Below are positions 39,413 through 50,234 of a DNA stretch of 64,000 nucleotides, piece after piece. The notes under the pieces were generated by a model, which saw only the letters and a program-made list of their open reading frames with translations, ran no database searches and was not told where the DNA came from. The stretch is from positions 1,975,170 through 2,039,169 of the forward strand of contig JAHNZQ020000010.1 of the NCBI GenBank assembly GCA_019155205.2, given 5' to 3'. This DNA is from Gracilaria vermiculophylla. Lineage: Eukaryota > Rhodophyta > Florideophyceae > Gracilariales > Gracilariaceae. How positions within the stretch are numbered: position 1 is the stretch's first letter; each line of letters starts with the position of its first letter. The translations under genes were made by a program, and so were the position numbers.

Positions 39413-41575
39413 AGAAAGCGCTTAAATCTACGCTTTTCCGATGTTTTCAATAAGCTGTTTCGTCATGCGCATATTGAGTGCAAACTGAAACGCACAAAAT
39501 CCAAGCACAGAATTTGCGTCTTTCGGTACTTGCGCTTCATTTTGCAACGTATGATGCGAAATAATGGAAATTTGTGAAATTCACACCATGCGGTTTGTGG
39601 GTATGACTGACCCGCATTGTCGTTTCTTGAGGATTGCTGTTCACACCACGCACTGAACAATCGAAAGCAGTTCTCGGAATCCATATGGCTCGCTGCAAAC
39701 AGAAACATGAAGGAACAGATAGAGTTAAAGATGAGCTCTACTGCGCAGAAAGACTGACTGGGACTCGAATATTTCAGGGGCGTACAGAGAGTCAAAATGG
39801 TGCTGGTCGGCTTTAGGATCGTCTTGATTCAGAGACCAGTTCTATATCAGACTGAAACGTAACCTCGCTTGAGCGAAAGCTCAAAGCTGCCTACTCGAAC
39901 CGGAAGTGGTTTGTACTCACTTATGTTGCACGATCGACAAGAGTACCTTTGATTCTCAGGCACGGTTGCTTCGGCGAGGAGCATTCGCGGGAAAAAAAAC
40001 CACACACTATGATAGCTGCCTGAAATAAACAAAATATTTCTTTTTGTGACACAAAAACGAGAAAAACTGTAGTAATAAAATTAAAAAAAGTGCACTTGTT
40101 TCTGGTGCTTTTGTCTCTTCCGGTTGCAACCGATATCACGGCCACCAAAGAAATGATTACCATTCTCGTCGGAAACTTTATGCATATTTGTGCTTCTAGG
40201 TTGCACTCATTCAAATGATTATTACCGGTGAGCAAGCTTGCAGCTTCTACGTTGTACTTGATGCGCTTTGCCACTTGTACAAACCTTAACACAAAAGCAA
40301 GTATGCAAATATTCCAAATATATGCAATAAAGCACCGCAGCTTATGCAAAACATTTCGGTTCATTTTAAGGCAGTGGTATGGGATATTATGATTCCAGAG
40401 ACTGAATTGAAAAAGAAAAATGATCTTTTCCAAATTGTTTCTGGCTTTCGAGGAGTTCTTTTCCTGTGTGACAAGGACATGTTCGGAGTGTAACTCTGTT
40501 AGCCGCAGCGATGGAGAATATCTGCAACACTGCCTCATTCTGTGACAACCTGCTTTATATAAATAATTTTCGAAAAAAGCATCAGACGGCAACAAACTCA
40601 TCCACACCTTTTGATCCTGACTATAATTTATGGTAGTATTTCTGAATATGATACGAAATAGAATATCTTTCGTTAGTACAAACATCATATTTTCTTATTG
40701 TCATGTGTCGATTGATTTTAAAGAGTACTCTGCTGCTTTTTGAGTATTTATTTGTTTGTATGAAAATACTGATTCTTTCTGAATATTGATTTTGCTGCTT
40801 TAATGTCCATTGACATAGCGAAATGAGCCCAATACGTATCGTACTCCCTTTCATATCTGGACTGCTGTTTTAGGATTTGGTTTGCAAGAATGGATCCTCG
40901 TTAGTAAGATAAATATGAAGTAATATTGAGTCGCAAGAACTTATCTTCGTTAGCACGATAAATATGAAGAAACATGACAACAAATAGCAGTTTTGAATCC
41001 AGTTTTAATATTGTAGCCCATGAAAAGGCTCTAAATCTGATAAAATTCTGCAACCATCCTATATTTTGAATTCTATGGAGAAAAGCAAAAATCTGCATGG
41101 AGGAAAAACAGAGACACAATGCACATTCTTTTACATTATCCATGGTACATGGATTTTATTTCATAAAAGACATCGGGCTATAATCCAGATCAAAGTCCAG
41201 CAGAAAGGATTCCCCTTACAAAACGAGCCGTAAGATACTGACTGATGTTGCATCTAGTTTTATGAGAATAGATACACTTTAAAGTACGCCTAGAAGAACC
41301 TCAACGTGAGTACCATATCATTCACCCCATCGAAGATTTAGTATGATGCTGATTCGCAAAACACTTGTATGAACTCAATCTCGCACGATGTACTAGAAAT
41401 GACTGGTTTTTTCATGTTAAGCTGCAAGTATACACAGAGACGTTGCGTCTGAACATGTACATAAGAACTGCATCTCAGGCATTCACCATTCGCTCCCTTT
41501 TGCAATCTGTTTTTGTCCTGCACATCTCTTTAATTTTGCAGCCACTTTGTCTTCAACTACCCTACACCAACAACA
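39413..41575. other. Intergenic, AT-rich
   Basis: No supported gene. The longest frame (39921-40688, minus, 255 codons) is an AT-rich, Ile/Phe/Asn/Cys-rich translation without motif, which I reject. Sequence around 40900-41000 has a short direct repeat (TTCGTTAG.A.GATAAATATGAAG-like, twice). Confidence 0.4.
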
Positions 41576-42211
41576 ATGATTCTTTTCGAGATGCTTTTCG
41601 GCAAAAAATCCCAACCAGGCAGGCCGCACTCTAATGCCTCCCAAGCTGGTGGGCAGTCTCGCCATATAGGCTCATCAGGCGCTTCCACAGACCATACGCT
41701 CCAACATCAGCAGGTAGAAAAACAGGAGTCACACGCGAGGCGCACAGCTTTTGCAGTTCATCCTAAAAGCCTGCGCATCTTTGACAAAATTAGAGCTGCC
41801 AAGCATGCGGTCCCGCCAGAAGATTTTTTTGAGACAGCGGGCGCTATGAATGAAAGCAGAAGCTTTGAAAGAGAGCTTCGATGTTACATCACGAGCGGCA
41901 AGACGCAGCACAACGCACGTATTGGGTATGACACACCCTCCGATGAGGAGGAGGAGCCTGATGACTCAATGACAGCCGAGACCGGGGCGCAAGTCGAAGA
42001 AAGTGACACACTCCCGGCCGATGCGAACAGCAGCAGTCATCAAAACATCTCCAATGCTGGAAGGTGCAATTGGTTTGGGTTTGATAGTGCTGTGAGACAG
42101 ATTACGGGCTTGCCGGGCGCTGTTTGGAACTTGGCAAAATACGTTGCAGATAGTTTAAATGAACTGACGCGGCGCACATGGAGAGCGGTTAGATGTTGGA
42201 TCTTTCCTTAA
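41576..42211 (+). CDS. Novel family protein, member 2
   Basis: 211 residues, ATG at 41576 after CAACAACA. Same gap-free core as member 1: HP at 62-63, SLRIF at 65-69, AAK at 74-76, SFE at 96-98, SGK at 107-109, GYD at 117-119; the spacing SLRIF-SFE-SGK-GYD (31, 11 and 10 residues) is identical in both. The N-terminal 60 residues are Ser/Gln/His-rich and unrelated to member 1; after GYD follows an acidic stretch (PSDEEEEPDD). The C-terminal helix is VWNLAKYVADSLNELTRRTW. Conservation of the core while both ends drift argues for a real, selected protein. No signal peptide or membrane span. Function unknown. Confidence 0.7.
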   Translation: MILFEMLFGKKSQPGRPHSNASQAGGQSRHIGSSGASTDHTLQHQQVEKQESHARRTAFAVHPKSLRIFDKIRAAKHAVPPEDFFETAGAMNESRSFERELRCYITSGKTQHNARIGYDTPSDEEEEPDDSMTAETGAQVEESDTLPADANSSSHQNISNAGRCNWFGFDSAVRQITGLPGAVWNLAKYVADSLNELTRRTWRAVRCWIFP

Positions 42212-42788
42212 TCTAAAAAGCTTTGAGCGCAGCGAAGGATATTAATTGAAGTAATGAAATAATATTGAGTAACTTCAACCTGGAAAAGGACGCGTTTCTT
42301 CCATGTGTTTCCAGAGAAAGTCGAACTAGAATTCGACTAATGACGAATTATCTTTCTTTTCTGTACTTGACAGGCTGACAACATGAAGTAGTGATCATGT
42401 AATATGCTGATGGTGTGTCGTTGGAGTTATTAGAACGCTACGGACATATCATCAGAAAGAGTGAATCAAATATCAGTATGATGACCTGTAACAGGCGTAG
42501 GTTTATCCGCCTCCTCCACATGTTAAGTGTACGCTACGAAGAATGTAGTACAGCCTCAATCGCTTTTTGCTCTGTGAACATTTGCAAAAATTATGCGGAT
42601 CCAGAAGGTCTCAATATTATTCAGCTAGCCAATCTATACCCCACCTTTCCCAAACCATGCCGCGTCAGTTCATTCAAGCCATCATCCATGGACTTTGCCC
42701 ATTCCCAAGAAGCATTATACTACCGCTTCATTTTTCTCATCATCCGCTAAAACCAGAGGACTTCGCATCGCGCCTCCCTTGACATATA
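42212..42788. other. Intergenic before Tc1 element
   Basis: A frame at 42415-42750 has no recognisable content. The right boundary is the TA target site of the transposon at 42789. Confidence 0.4.
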
Positions 42789-44075
42789 CAGTGCGTTTCA
42801 AAAGTATAGGACAGTGTAAAAGCGCGCCAAAATATGGATTTTTGCCTACTGTAGCCACCCCCCTTCGTTAAAACCCTCAAAAACGCGTTTCAAAAGTATA
42901 GGACATTTCGAACTCGCGCGTAATTATTTCAACATCACGTTGTTTTCTTTCCTCAAAAAGACATAAGATCTTATAAAGTAAAAGCTTACAACACAATACT
43001 TCAAACAGTACCATAGATCAAGGCCGATGTCATCATTTTTATATCATTTTCTTCAATATTTACTGTGATATAAACATAAAGTTTAATTGATAGCATAATA
43101 ATGCTCAGCTAAAACAATAAGCATAACTTTTTACAATAATAGTTTCCAGGCAATGTATTTTGCACTAAAAAACCCATGAAAAGAAAGAATCGTTTACAAA
43201 AAATGAATAAAATGGTACTGGAAATCGCTTCAAAATTCTTCCGTTTTATAAAACTGAAAAAAGTTTCCTCTTGGAAGCCACAAATAAACAAATATTGGTG
43301 CCACAGTATGCAATAAGCACTGGAAAAAAAAAGTCAGCTGCAAAAAGAATGAATTTAAAAATGAGTAAAACTTTGATTAAGATGAACAACAGTGTTTTAC
43401 ATATTGCTATCATAAGCAAAAAAGATCAAATAAATTTGAACATAGAAAAGTTCTATTAGAGCTCATATTATGCTATGTACTAGATTTGCGATGAAAAAAA
43501 CTACATATAAGGCCTTTTCAGTAAGCATTACAGACTCAAAAAGCCTTTCAAATGCTTTTACACAACGTTTTATAAAATACTACATATCTTATCAGAAATG
43601 TAATCTGGTTTTTCACCAAGATAGCGCCGCCGTTTAATAGTCTATAGCAATGAAAAATGTTTTTCGTTGGCTATAAACTAATGCCACGCAGTTACTTACG
43701 CGTTAGGTTCACTTCAACCCTCTTGAAAACGAATAATCTGTACTCGTTAGAATGATTTATGGCCATTACAGGCCATTCTGAACAGGTTTTGATTAAAAGA
43801 AAAGTATTGAAAATAACGCAAAAACTATGAATATTTTAAGTACGGGACGTTAGAGAAACGCGATGCAAAAGCGTTGAATTAGCATTATTTAGTACACAAA
43901 AGCGAAAATCAACTACTGAAGAAGGCAAAATTAAGGTTGAAAGTGAGATCTCCTATGATTTTGAAACGGTTTTTTAACTTGAAGTTTTTTGAAAACTGAT
44001 TTTGGTAGCACTACAGTGCTAAAAACGATGATTGGCATCAAAATGCCAGGTGTCCCATACTTTTGAAACAGACTT
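42789..44075 (+). mobile_element. Tc1/mariner DNA transposon, decayed copy 2
   Basis: 1287 bp, flanked by TA at 42787-42788 and 44076-44077. The left end CAGTGCGTTTCAAAAGTATAGGAC and the reverse complement of the right end (AAGTCTGTTTCAAAAGTATGGGAC) form terminal inverted repeats. Inner copies of the core lie at 42885-42905 and near 43957-43975, an inverted repeat/direct repeat layout shared with the element at 6763. Traces of transposase on the plus strand: NLVFHQDSAAV near 43605-43640 (second Asp) and HFNPLENE followed by a stop near 43710-43740 (third acidic residue). The interior is AT-rich and riddled with stops; no functional enzyme. Confidence 0.82.
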
Positions 44076-44669
44076 TATGTGTTGCTTTGAAATGCACAAA
44101 CTGCCACACATGTATGGAATGCACGGTCGAAGGATAAAAATGCAGCCAGACTGACAATACAGGGTGGATCTGGAATAGAATACAAGCGCTGAGAAAGATA
44201 GATAGTTGTGCAATGAACAGTAGCCACAGACTTTCTAGGGATAGCTGCATTGAAGGACCATGGACTGATAATCTGACTGACTCTATAAAGAGTTGCATGA
44301 TGTCTGTGGGTGACCACAGGCGCAATGGTGCGCGCAGTAGTGCGGAACGAGCCATCGTAAGCGCAGAGCTCGTTGAGTGTCAGACTTAGAGGCTGAGCTA
44401 AGCACCATGTCACTGTTGCGAGCAGAAAACATATTTAATACTCGACCTTTGGTGCTTTGCAGAACGTTTGCCCAGAAGCTTATGTTTAGCAATATCTGGA
44501 AGAACGCATCTGCATTACTAGTATCTTTATCGAAAAAAAAGACTGTGTACGCGGATAAATCGAGGCACCTCTCGTTTGTTGTAGTAGAAAGCATGAAGAC
44601 ACGACCTAAAAACGTGTAGTAAAAACTTAACTTTTACCATGAAGTCGACGTTCTACTTATTGTTGCAGC
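44076..44669. other. Intergenic, no supported gene
   Basis: Short overlapping frames only; no motif recognised. Confidence 0.4.
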
Positions 44670-44993
44670 TCAATTTGAATCATGTTCCAAGTAGAACCAA
44701 TTGTGTGATTGGCATATTCGTCTCTGATAACGGCAGGTCAAATGTGAAATCATTACATTACGCATATCGGTAGGCATATCATTTCCGGTGCACGCACAGA
44801 GCTGCCTCTCTTCACTCCTCAGGTACCCCCCAAATTTCCACTCAAAGCTTTTGCTGTTTAGCAAAGCGTGCAGGCAAAACACAAACGATTTACATTTCAT
44901 ACGAGGAAACTCTAGTCCAGATTCCGCCTCTACTGCTACGGGAATCCTTCCTATATACAGAAAAAACGGTGGTTGTTTAAATTCGATTTCCAA
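44670..44993 (-). pseudogene. Decayed member of the novel family (core), minus strand
   Basis: Near 44762-44857 the minus strand reads SKSFEWKFGGYLRSEERQ then a segment ending G-N-D-x-P-T-D, aligning without gaps with SRSFERELRCYITSGKTQ ... G-Y-D-x-P-S-D of the gene at 41576 (12 of 30 identical by hand count, with several conservative changes). The SLRIF block before it is not recognisable, and the frame begins with TTG. It is a fragment in the opposite orientation to the other members. Confidence 0.45.
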
Positions 44994-46212
44994 ACAAGTC
45001 TATACGATCTTAATTTATATGCGTTTTATGTACGATTATTTATGTTGTATTCGCCCCATTTTTCATCTTCTTGCTAGCGACAAGTTCTCAAACTATACAC
45101 AAGTTCTGTGCAATCGCAAACGGAGGCCCTATCCAGAGCGTCGGATTTGCGCAGTTCAGTTTCACGAATAACGGCCTAGATAGCAGGCTTCCAGATTCAA
45201 GTCTGGAAGTGGACAGAGAATTTCTGTACGCTGCTGCTGTATAAATGATGATAACACGGAATTCCCGTGGATATATAAGCCCAACTAGACACATGACCTT
45301 CTGTGTACAGAAGCTAATTATTTCTGTACACAGAGTTTAATGCGCAACACATCGCCTTTGCGCATGCATGTTAGTGAGGGACGGTGAAAAGAGCAATTAA
45401 AGTATGGCCGTTCATCGGGACGGTGCATTACGTCCATATGTTCCAACGCTGCACGCAAAATAAAGCTCCGACCGGCGGCTGCACTCCTGTCCGGCTCTCG
45501 GGAGTCAACCCGCGATCTGAACAGTAAGGTAGAAGCGTTCGGCGGCAGGGGGATCGAGTGACTCGTGGCGATGCGCGCAACCCTACTCCTCACGTGACAC
45601 GGCGCCGAAATGCGCGATGGTGACGGAGCAACGTGCGAGATCGTGCGAAATGCGACAGCTGTGCAGCGGACGGGTGCGCGCTTTGTTTTTTTATGGTGCG
45701 CCGCACGCCACAAACTTCGCCGACGGCTGACGCGCAGGGGTCAAAAAATTGCATTGGCTGTTGAGAAGTGCGAAGGTACGGCAGCGGCAGCGCGCGGCGA
45801 AGATTCTGCCGCCGCCGCCGCCGTGGCGAATCGCATGTGCGCACGGCCACCGATGCGCGTTTTTTTGGTCTCGCGCGGGCGCCCTTGCGCGCCGCCCATT
45901 GGGCGCGCCTCACATCGGCCAGCACGTGCAAGCGCTGTGTGCGCTGGCGCTGCCATTCGCATTGCGCGCTTGTCTTGCAGCTTACAACCTCTGGCTAGCT
46001 TGTGCACTACTTACGCCCGCGCCCGAGCAACCCTACCGTGCCGCGGTTCCCGGTCAGACTCCCCCCCATCAACCGCACTTTAGTCGGTTGTGACCGAGTC
46101 CCCTCCCGCTACCGCCATACCGTCCAACGTTCCGCAACGCACCGCCCCGCTGCGCGCGTGTGAGTTCCTCTCCGGCGTCGCCGCCGCCGCCGCCTCATGC
46201 TTTTGCGCCGAC
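44994..46212. other. Intergenic; becomes GC-rich before the kinase gene
   Basis: Holds a 33-bp hairpin at 45301-45333 and a shorter one, CTTCCAGA...TCTGGAAG, near 45187-45208. From about 45600 to 46200 GC content is high with GCGC runs, like the promoter region before PGDH, and long overlapping frames there are artefacts. The last 150 bases must include the promoter/5' UTR of the kinase gene. Confidence 0.45.
45301..45333. repeat. Perfect 12-bp hairpin
   Basis: CTGTGTACAGAA at 45301-45312 is the exact reverse complement of TTCTGTACACAG at 45322-45333, loop GCTAATTAT. Possible protein-binding palindrome or transcript hairpin; no neighbouring gene is close enough to assign a role. Confidence 0.5.
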
Positions 46213-48969
46213 ATGGGCAACAACTTCGTCAAGGATGCCCAGCCGCCGCCGCAGCGCCGCGAGTACGACGAGAGTGGCGCCCGTCTGCTCGGTCTCCAGA
46301 ACAACTTGAAGCACACTGAAATTGACACCCTTGTGGATTACTACAAGCGCATGGATCCCGACAATGAGGGCTTGCTTCCAGAACAGTTCAGAGAGGCCAC
46401 CGGTGACTTCATTGCCACCGAACTCACCATTGATCCCAAGCTTGTGTTTAACATTTTCGACAAATCGAAGGATGAAGTTCAGGGCCGTGTCACCCTGCGC
46501 GAGTTCATCCTCGGCTATGCGGTGCTCTGTCGCGGAACCACCGAGAACCGTCTCAAGTATTTGTTTTCCATATACGACACCGCTGAAGACGGCAAGGGCT
46601 GCCTCTCACGCGATCAGCTGTGCAGCGCCCTCCAACTCATGCAGCGAATTGCGTCCGAAGTTACGGATTCGGTCGAGCACATCGAAGACGACGAGAACGA
46701 AAACCGAATCCAAGACGTTGCCGACCAGATCATCGCCGATTCATCCGATCCCACCAACGAGGGAATTTCATACTCTGATTTTATAGAACAGCTCAAGAAT
46801 GATGACAATGTCACAGAGTGGCTGGAAGAGTTGAAGTCGGTTGCGGGCGAGCATTTAAAGTACATTGAGAAGCGCGAGCTTGATCTCGCTGAGCTTAACA
46901 TGGAAAGAAATGGCCTTCTTCGCGCCGACGCCTTTTCCCCCTCTCGCGGTCGTGTTGACTGGAAACCAATGCCAGATGCTTCTGCTTCAACCTCGCGAAA
47001 ACGACCTCGCATTCCCATGCCCAAGAAACAAAAGCTTGTCCGTCGCGACTTGAAAGCAACTCGATGGGACTTGCTGCGTACGAACAGTCGAAAGGACTTC
47101 GCTGATGACCAAGCTGACGAGGAGGCCAACCCTGCACTGCCTTTTGTTATCAATTATGATGACATCAAGTTTGGTAAGATTCTCGGCAGGGGTGCTTGTG
47201 CAACTGTGTATGAATGCCAATGGATGCATGTGCCTGTCGCCGTCAAGGTTTTCAAGGACGGCCACGGTGATGCAGCTGGCGTGGACAAACTCTCTACTTC
47301 TGTCGAAGAGAGTCGGAAAGATGTCGTTGGCGACTACGTTGAGGAGTTCTGGCTTCTTTTGCAAATACGACACCCGAATTGTTTGCTTTACATGGGTATC
47401 TGTTTTGAACCTGTCGTCTGCATCGTTACAGAGTTGTACACTGGTGGTTCGGTAGCCAACTATCTACATGGGCCGAACCCTCGTCAGTTTACTCCCCAGA
47501 AAGCCGTTGAAATGCTTTGCGGCGTTGCTCGTGGCATGTATTATCTTCATGCCTCTTCACCACCAATTTTGCATCGAGATTTGAAAACAAGTAACATTCT
47601 TATCAACCAATCTCTAACTCACTGCGTGATTTGCGACTTTGGGCTCAGCCGGCAGTTTGTTCAGAATGCCTCTGGGGTGCATCTCAGTACCTCTGGGAAG
47701 CCGGCCAAGGGGGGAATTGTTGGAACTCCGTACACCATGGCTCCGGAAGTCATGGAACTGAAACCTTACACTCCGGCTGCGGACGTATATTCCTTTGGAA
47801 TCGTCATGTATGAAATGTATACGGGCAGGTCTCCGTTTGCCAAAAAATCGCCCATTCAGGTCATGTTCCATGTTGTCGAAGGAAACAGACCGTCGTTTTA
47901 TGAGGAAGATCGAGTTCCGAAGATTCTTGAAGATCTCATTAAGAAGTGTTGGGCAGCTGATCCGAGCAGCAGACCAAGCTTTGAGGAAATCCTGGACATA
48001 CTTACCAGCGATACTCTTGCAGCTGAACTTTCGCAGAGACAGTCAGTGCCGGCTAGACAACAGAGCCGCTTGGAAATGCAAGACGAACTGCCAGATGAAG
48101 ATGAGCTTTCCAAACGACTCCTTGAAGCCGTGTACAGAGGGCGTACGGAGTTGGTTCAGCAGTTGATTGATAAGGGCGCAAAGGTGAATTATTCCGATTA
48201 CGACAAACGAACCGCTCTACATGTTGGTAAGTTCTAGATGCATATTTGGTATGTGAAGATTCAACCAGACGAAAATCCGACTAACACCCTGTTATTCTAC
48301 ATTCTTACTGTATTGTTTTGTTCGGAAAGCCGCTGCAGAAGGACGTACAGAATGTATGAGACTGTTGATCTCAGCTGGTGCAAGATTGTCCTTTGACAGA
48401 TGGAACAATTCACCTCTTGTCGATGCCTTAAACTATGCCAATCGATCCGGTGACAGTGAGCCCATACGGTTGCTGAGATCTATAGAGGGCAGAACTTTCG
48501 GCCACACTGAAGGTTCCGGCGTGCTCGATTCTCACCACAAAGAGAGTTTGCTGAACCAAGCAGCCATGATTGCAGCCGCAGATGGTGATGTTGAAAGCAT
48601 GAAAAGGCTCCTTGCCGGCGGGTTAAATGTGAATTGTGCTGATTACGACCGCCGGACTCCATTAATGGTAAGTTACCCGACTGAAATGTTTTGTTTGAGG
48701 AATCAACCCAAGTCTCCACGGTTTTTATTGTCGTGCTCTAACAGAATTCAATGTTCTCTATTACGCAGGTGGCTGCATCCGAGGGGCGTCGAGATATTGT
48801 TACATTGCTGCTCGAACACGGTGCAGCTGTGGATCATCGCGATAGGTGGGGTTCAACAGCAATACATGAAGCGGAGAGAGGCGGATACCACGACATTCTG
48901 CAACTTCTCACAATCAAAGATTCAGCGGAGGTTCGTAGAACATCACCTGTCGCCATGAGCGTGTCCTGA
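46213..48969 (+). CDS. EF-hand-like / TKL-type protein kinase / ankyrin-repeat protein
   Basis: Three exons, 46213-48226, 48330-48667 and 48769-48969, give 850 residues; both introns are GTAAGT...AG. The ATG at 46213 is chosen over the open frame from 46090 because it yields MGNNFVKD, a clear N-myristoylation start. Residues about 20-220 form a calcineurin-B-like EF-hand region whose loops (DPDNEGLL; SDPTNEGIS) look non-canonical. The kinase (about 315-605) has GRGACATVYE, VAVKVF, HRDLKTSN, CDFGLS and GTPYTMAPEV, complete and of the Raf/CTR1-like (TKL) type. From about 635 ankyrin repeats follow (AVYRGRTELVQQLIDKGAKV; ADGDVESMKRLLAGGLNVN; SEGRRDIVTLLLEHGAAVD). Inferred: a membrane-tethered, possibly calcium-sensing signalling kinase. 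Confidence 0.9.
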
Positions 48970-50234
48970 ACTGAGACCCAACACACGAGTGTACATAATA
49001 ACTAAATTGCAATGAAAATCTAAACTGAGAACACAAAGAATCAATACAAAGACTTCCGTTAGTATTTGAAACTCGGCAGAGCTGAGAAATGTCCTTTTTC
49101 TGTCTCAGATCCTCGACCATATGGTCAAGTTAGAGGAGATCTAATCACGGAATTCATATGTCCCTATCGACTCCATTTGATGATCATCACCGACTTTCAC
49201 ATTGGCATTTCGACCAACCAGTGCGTTCTTGCATAATCTCAAATTAACTTACCATGTGTTACATTCAAGAAGCCGTTGTGGTCGTTCCGCTCTCTCACCG
49301 TCATACACTTCCACTCATGTCCATGTTTTCGGTCGCGTTCTTGACGTGTGTTTCGCAACTTTCTAGGGCCCTAAAGCGGAGCACATTTTAGTTCGAACTC
49401 CCGCAATTCACATTAAATAGCGCGGCACAGGGAGGCGTTACTGAACATGAAGCTAGTCTCGTGAACTGAGGACCTCACCCGCGTCGTCGTCAATGCCAGA
49501 TCGCCAACTTTCCAAAACTAAAGGAAAAAGTTGGCAACTTGTCTGAGCAATACAGTAGCTAAGACGGAGGCCGGAACACTACCCTTGGAAAAGTACATTA
49601 CCCGCCGAGAAAACCCCTCAAAATGCAGCGTAAATACAATGGGCGACAATTTTAATTACTTTCAAGGCTCACAACTCACAATAATCCACCATTACTGTAT
49701 CGTTGAAAGATAGGAAAATATTTCAGCAAGAATTCATGTGCGCTTAATAAAATCCGTATCTGTGCGATTTGGTCGCCAAAGGCCGGCGGTGCATTCCAGA
49801 CAGAAACGATAGCTTGCTCAAATCGAATCAAAATTATGGTGGCCGTTTGTGAACGCGGATGTAGACTCTGGACGACGAACAGACAGCGACGAAACTTCTT
49901 TCGAGAAACCAATATCATGCTTTCGACCGGGCGCATGCTTGCTTCACTGCCTGCGAATTCTCGTTTCTCGACTTCCACTAGTACTGAGTACCACTGAGCA
50001 AGAGTCCTACTGTTTCAGAAGAGGGTTTCCTTATCTTTTCTGGTCGTCCATACCTGCAAACCAACTTTCTGGGGCCGCAATTGAAATCCACTACGTCATC
50101 TGCAGTGTTCTTCCTATATTCTATATTCTTTCCTGCTGTATATCAACTGAATCTTTCATTGTCTTTGAAACCAGAAAATTTTACTGACTGAGGTGAAAGA
50201 ATTTGGCCAATAGTTTGATTGATTCGCCATCCTG
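48970..50234. other. Intergenic, no supported gene
   Basis: Between two genes on the same strand. Small frames at 49531-49713 and 49676-49978 have no recognisable content. Contains the 3' UTR of the kinase gene and the promoter of the CSB gene. Confidence 0.4.

Noticed and set aside
39921..40688. 255-codon minus-strand frame
   Set aside because: AT-rich composition, no motif, starts from an ATG without context; a weak resemblance to the novel family (FEN, SLW) does not align without gaps.
45185..45210. A T-arm-like hairpin that could suggest a tRNA gene
   Set aside because: No matching acceptor, D-arm or anticodon arm can be placed around it.
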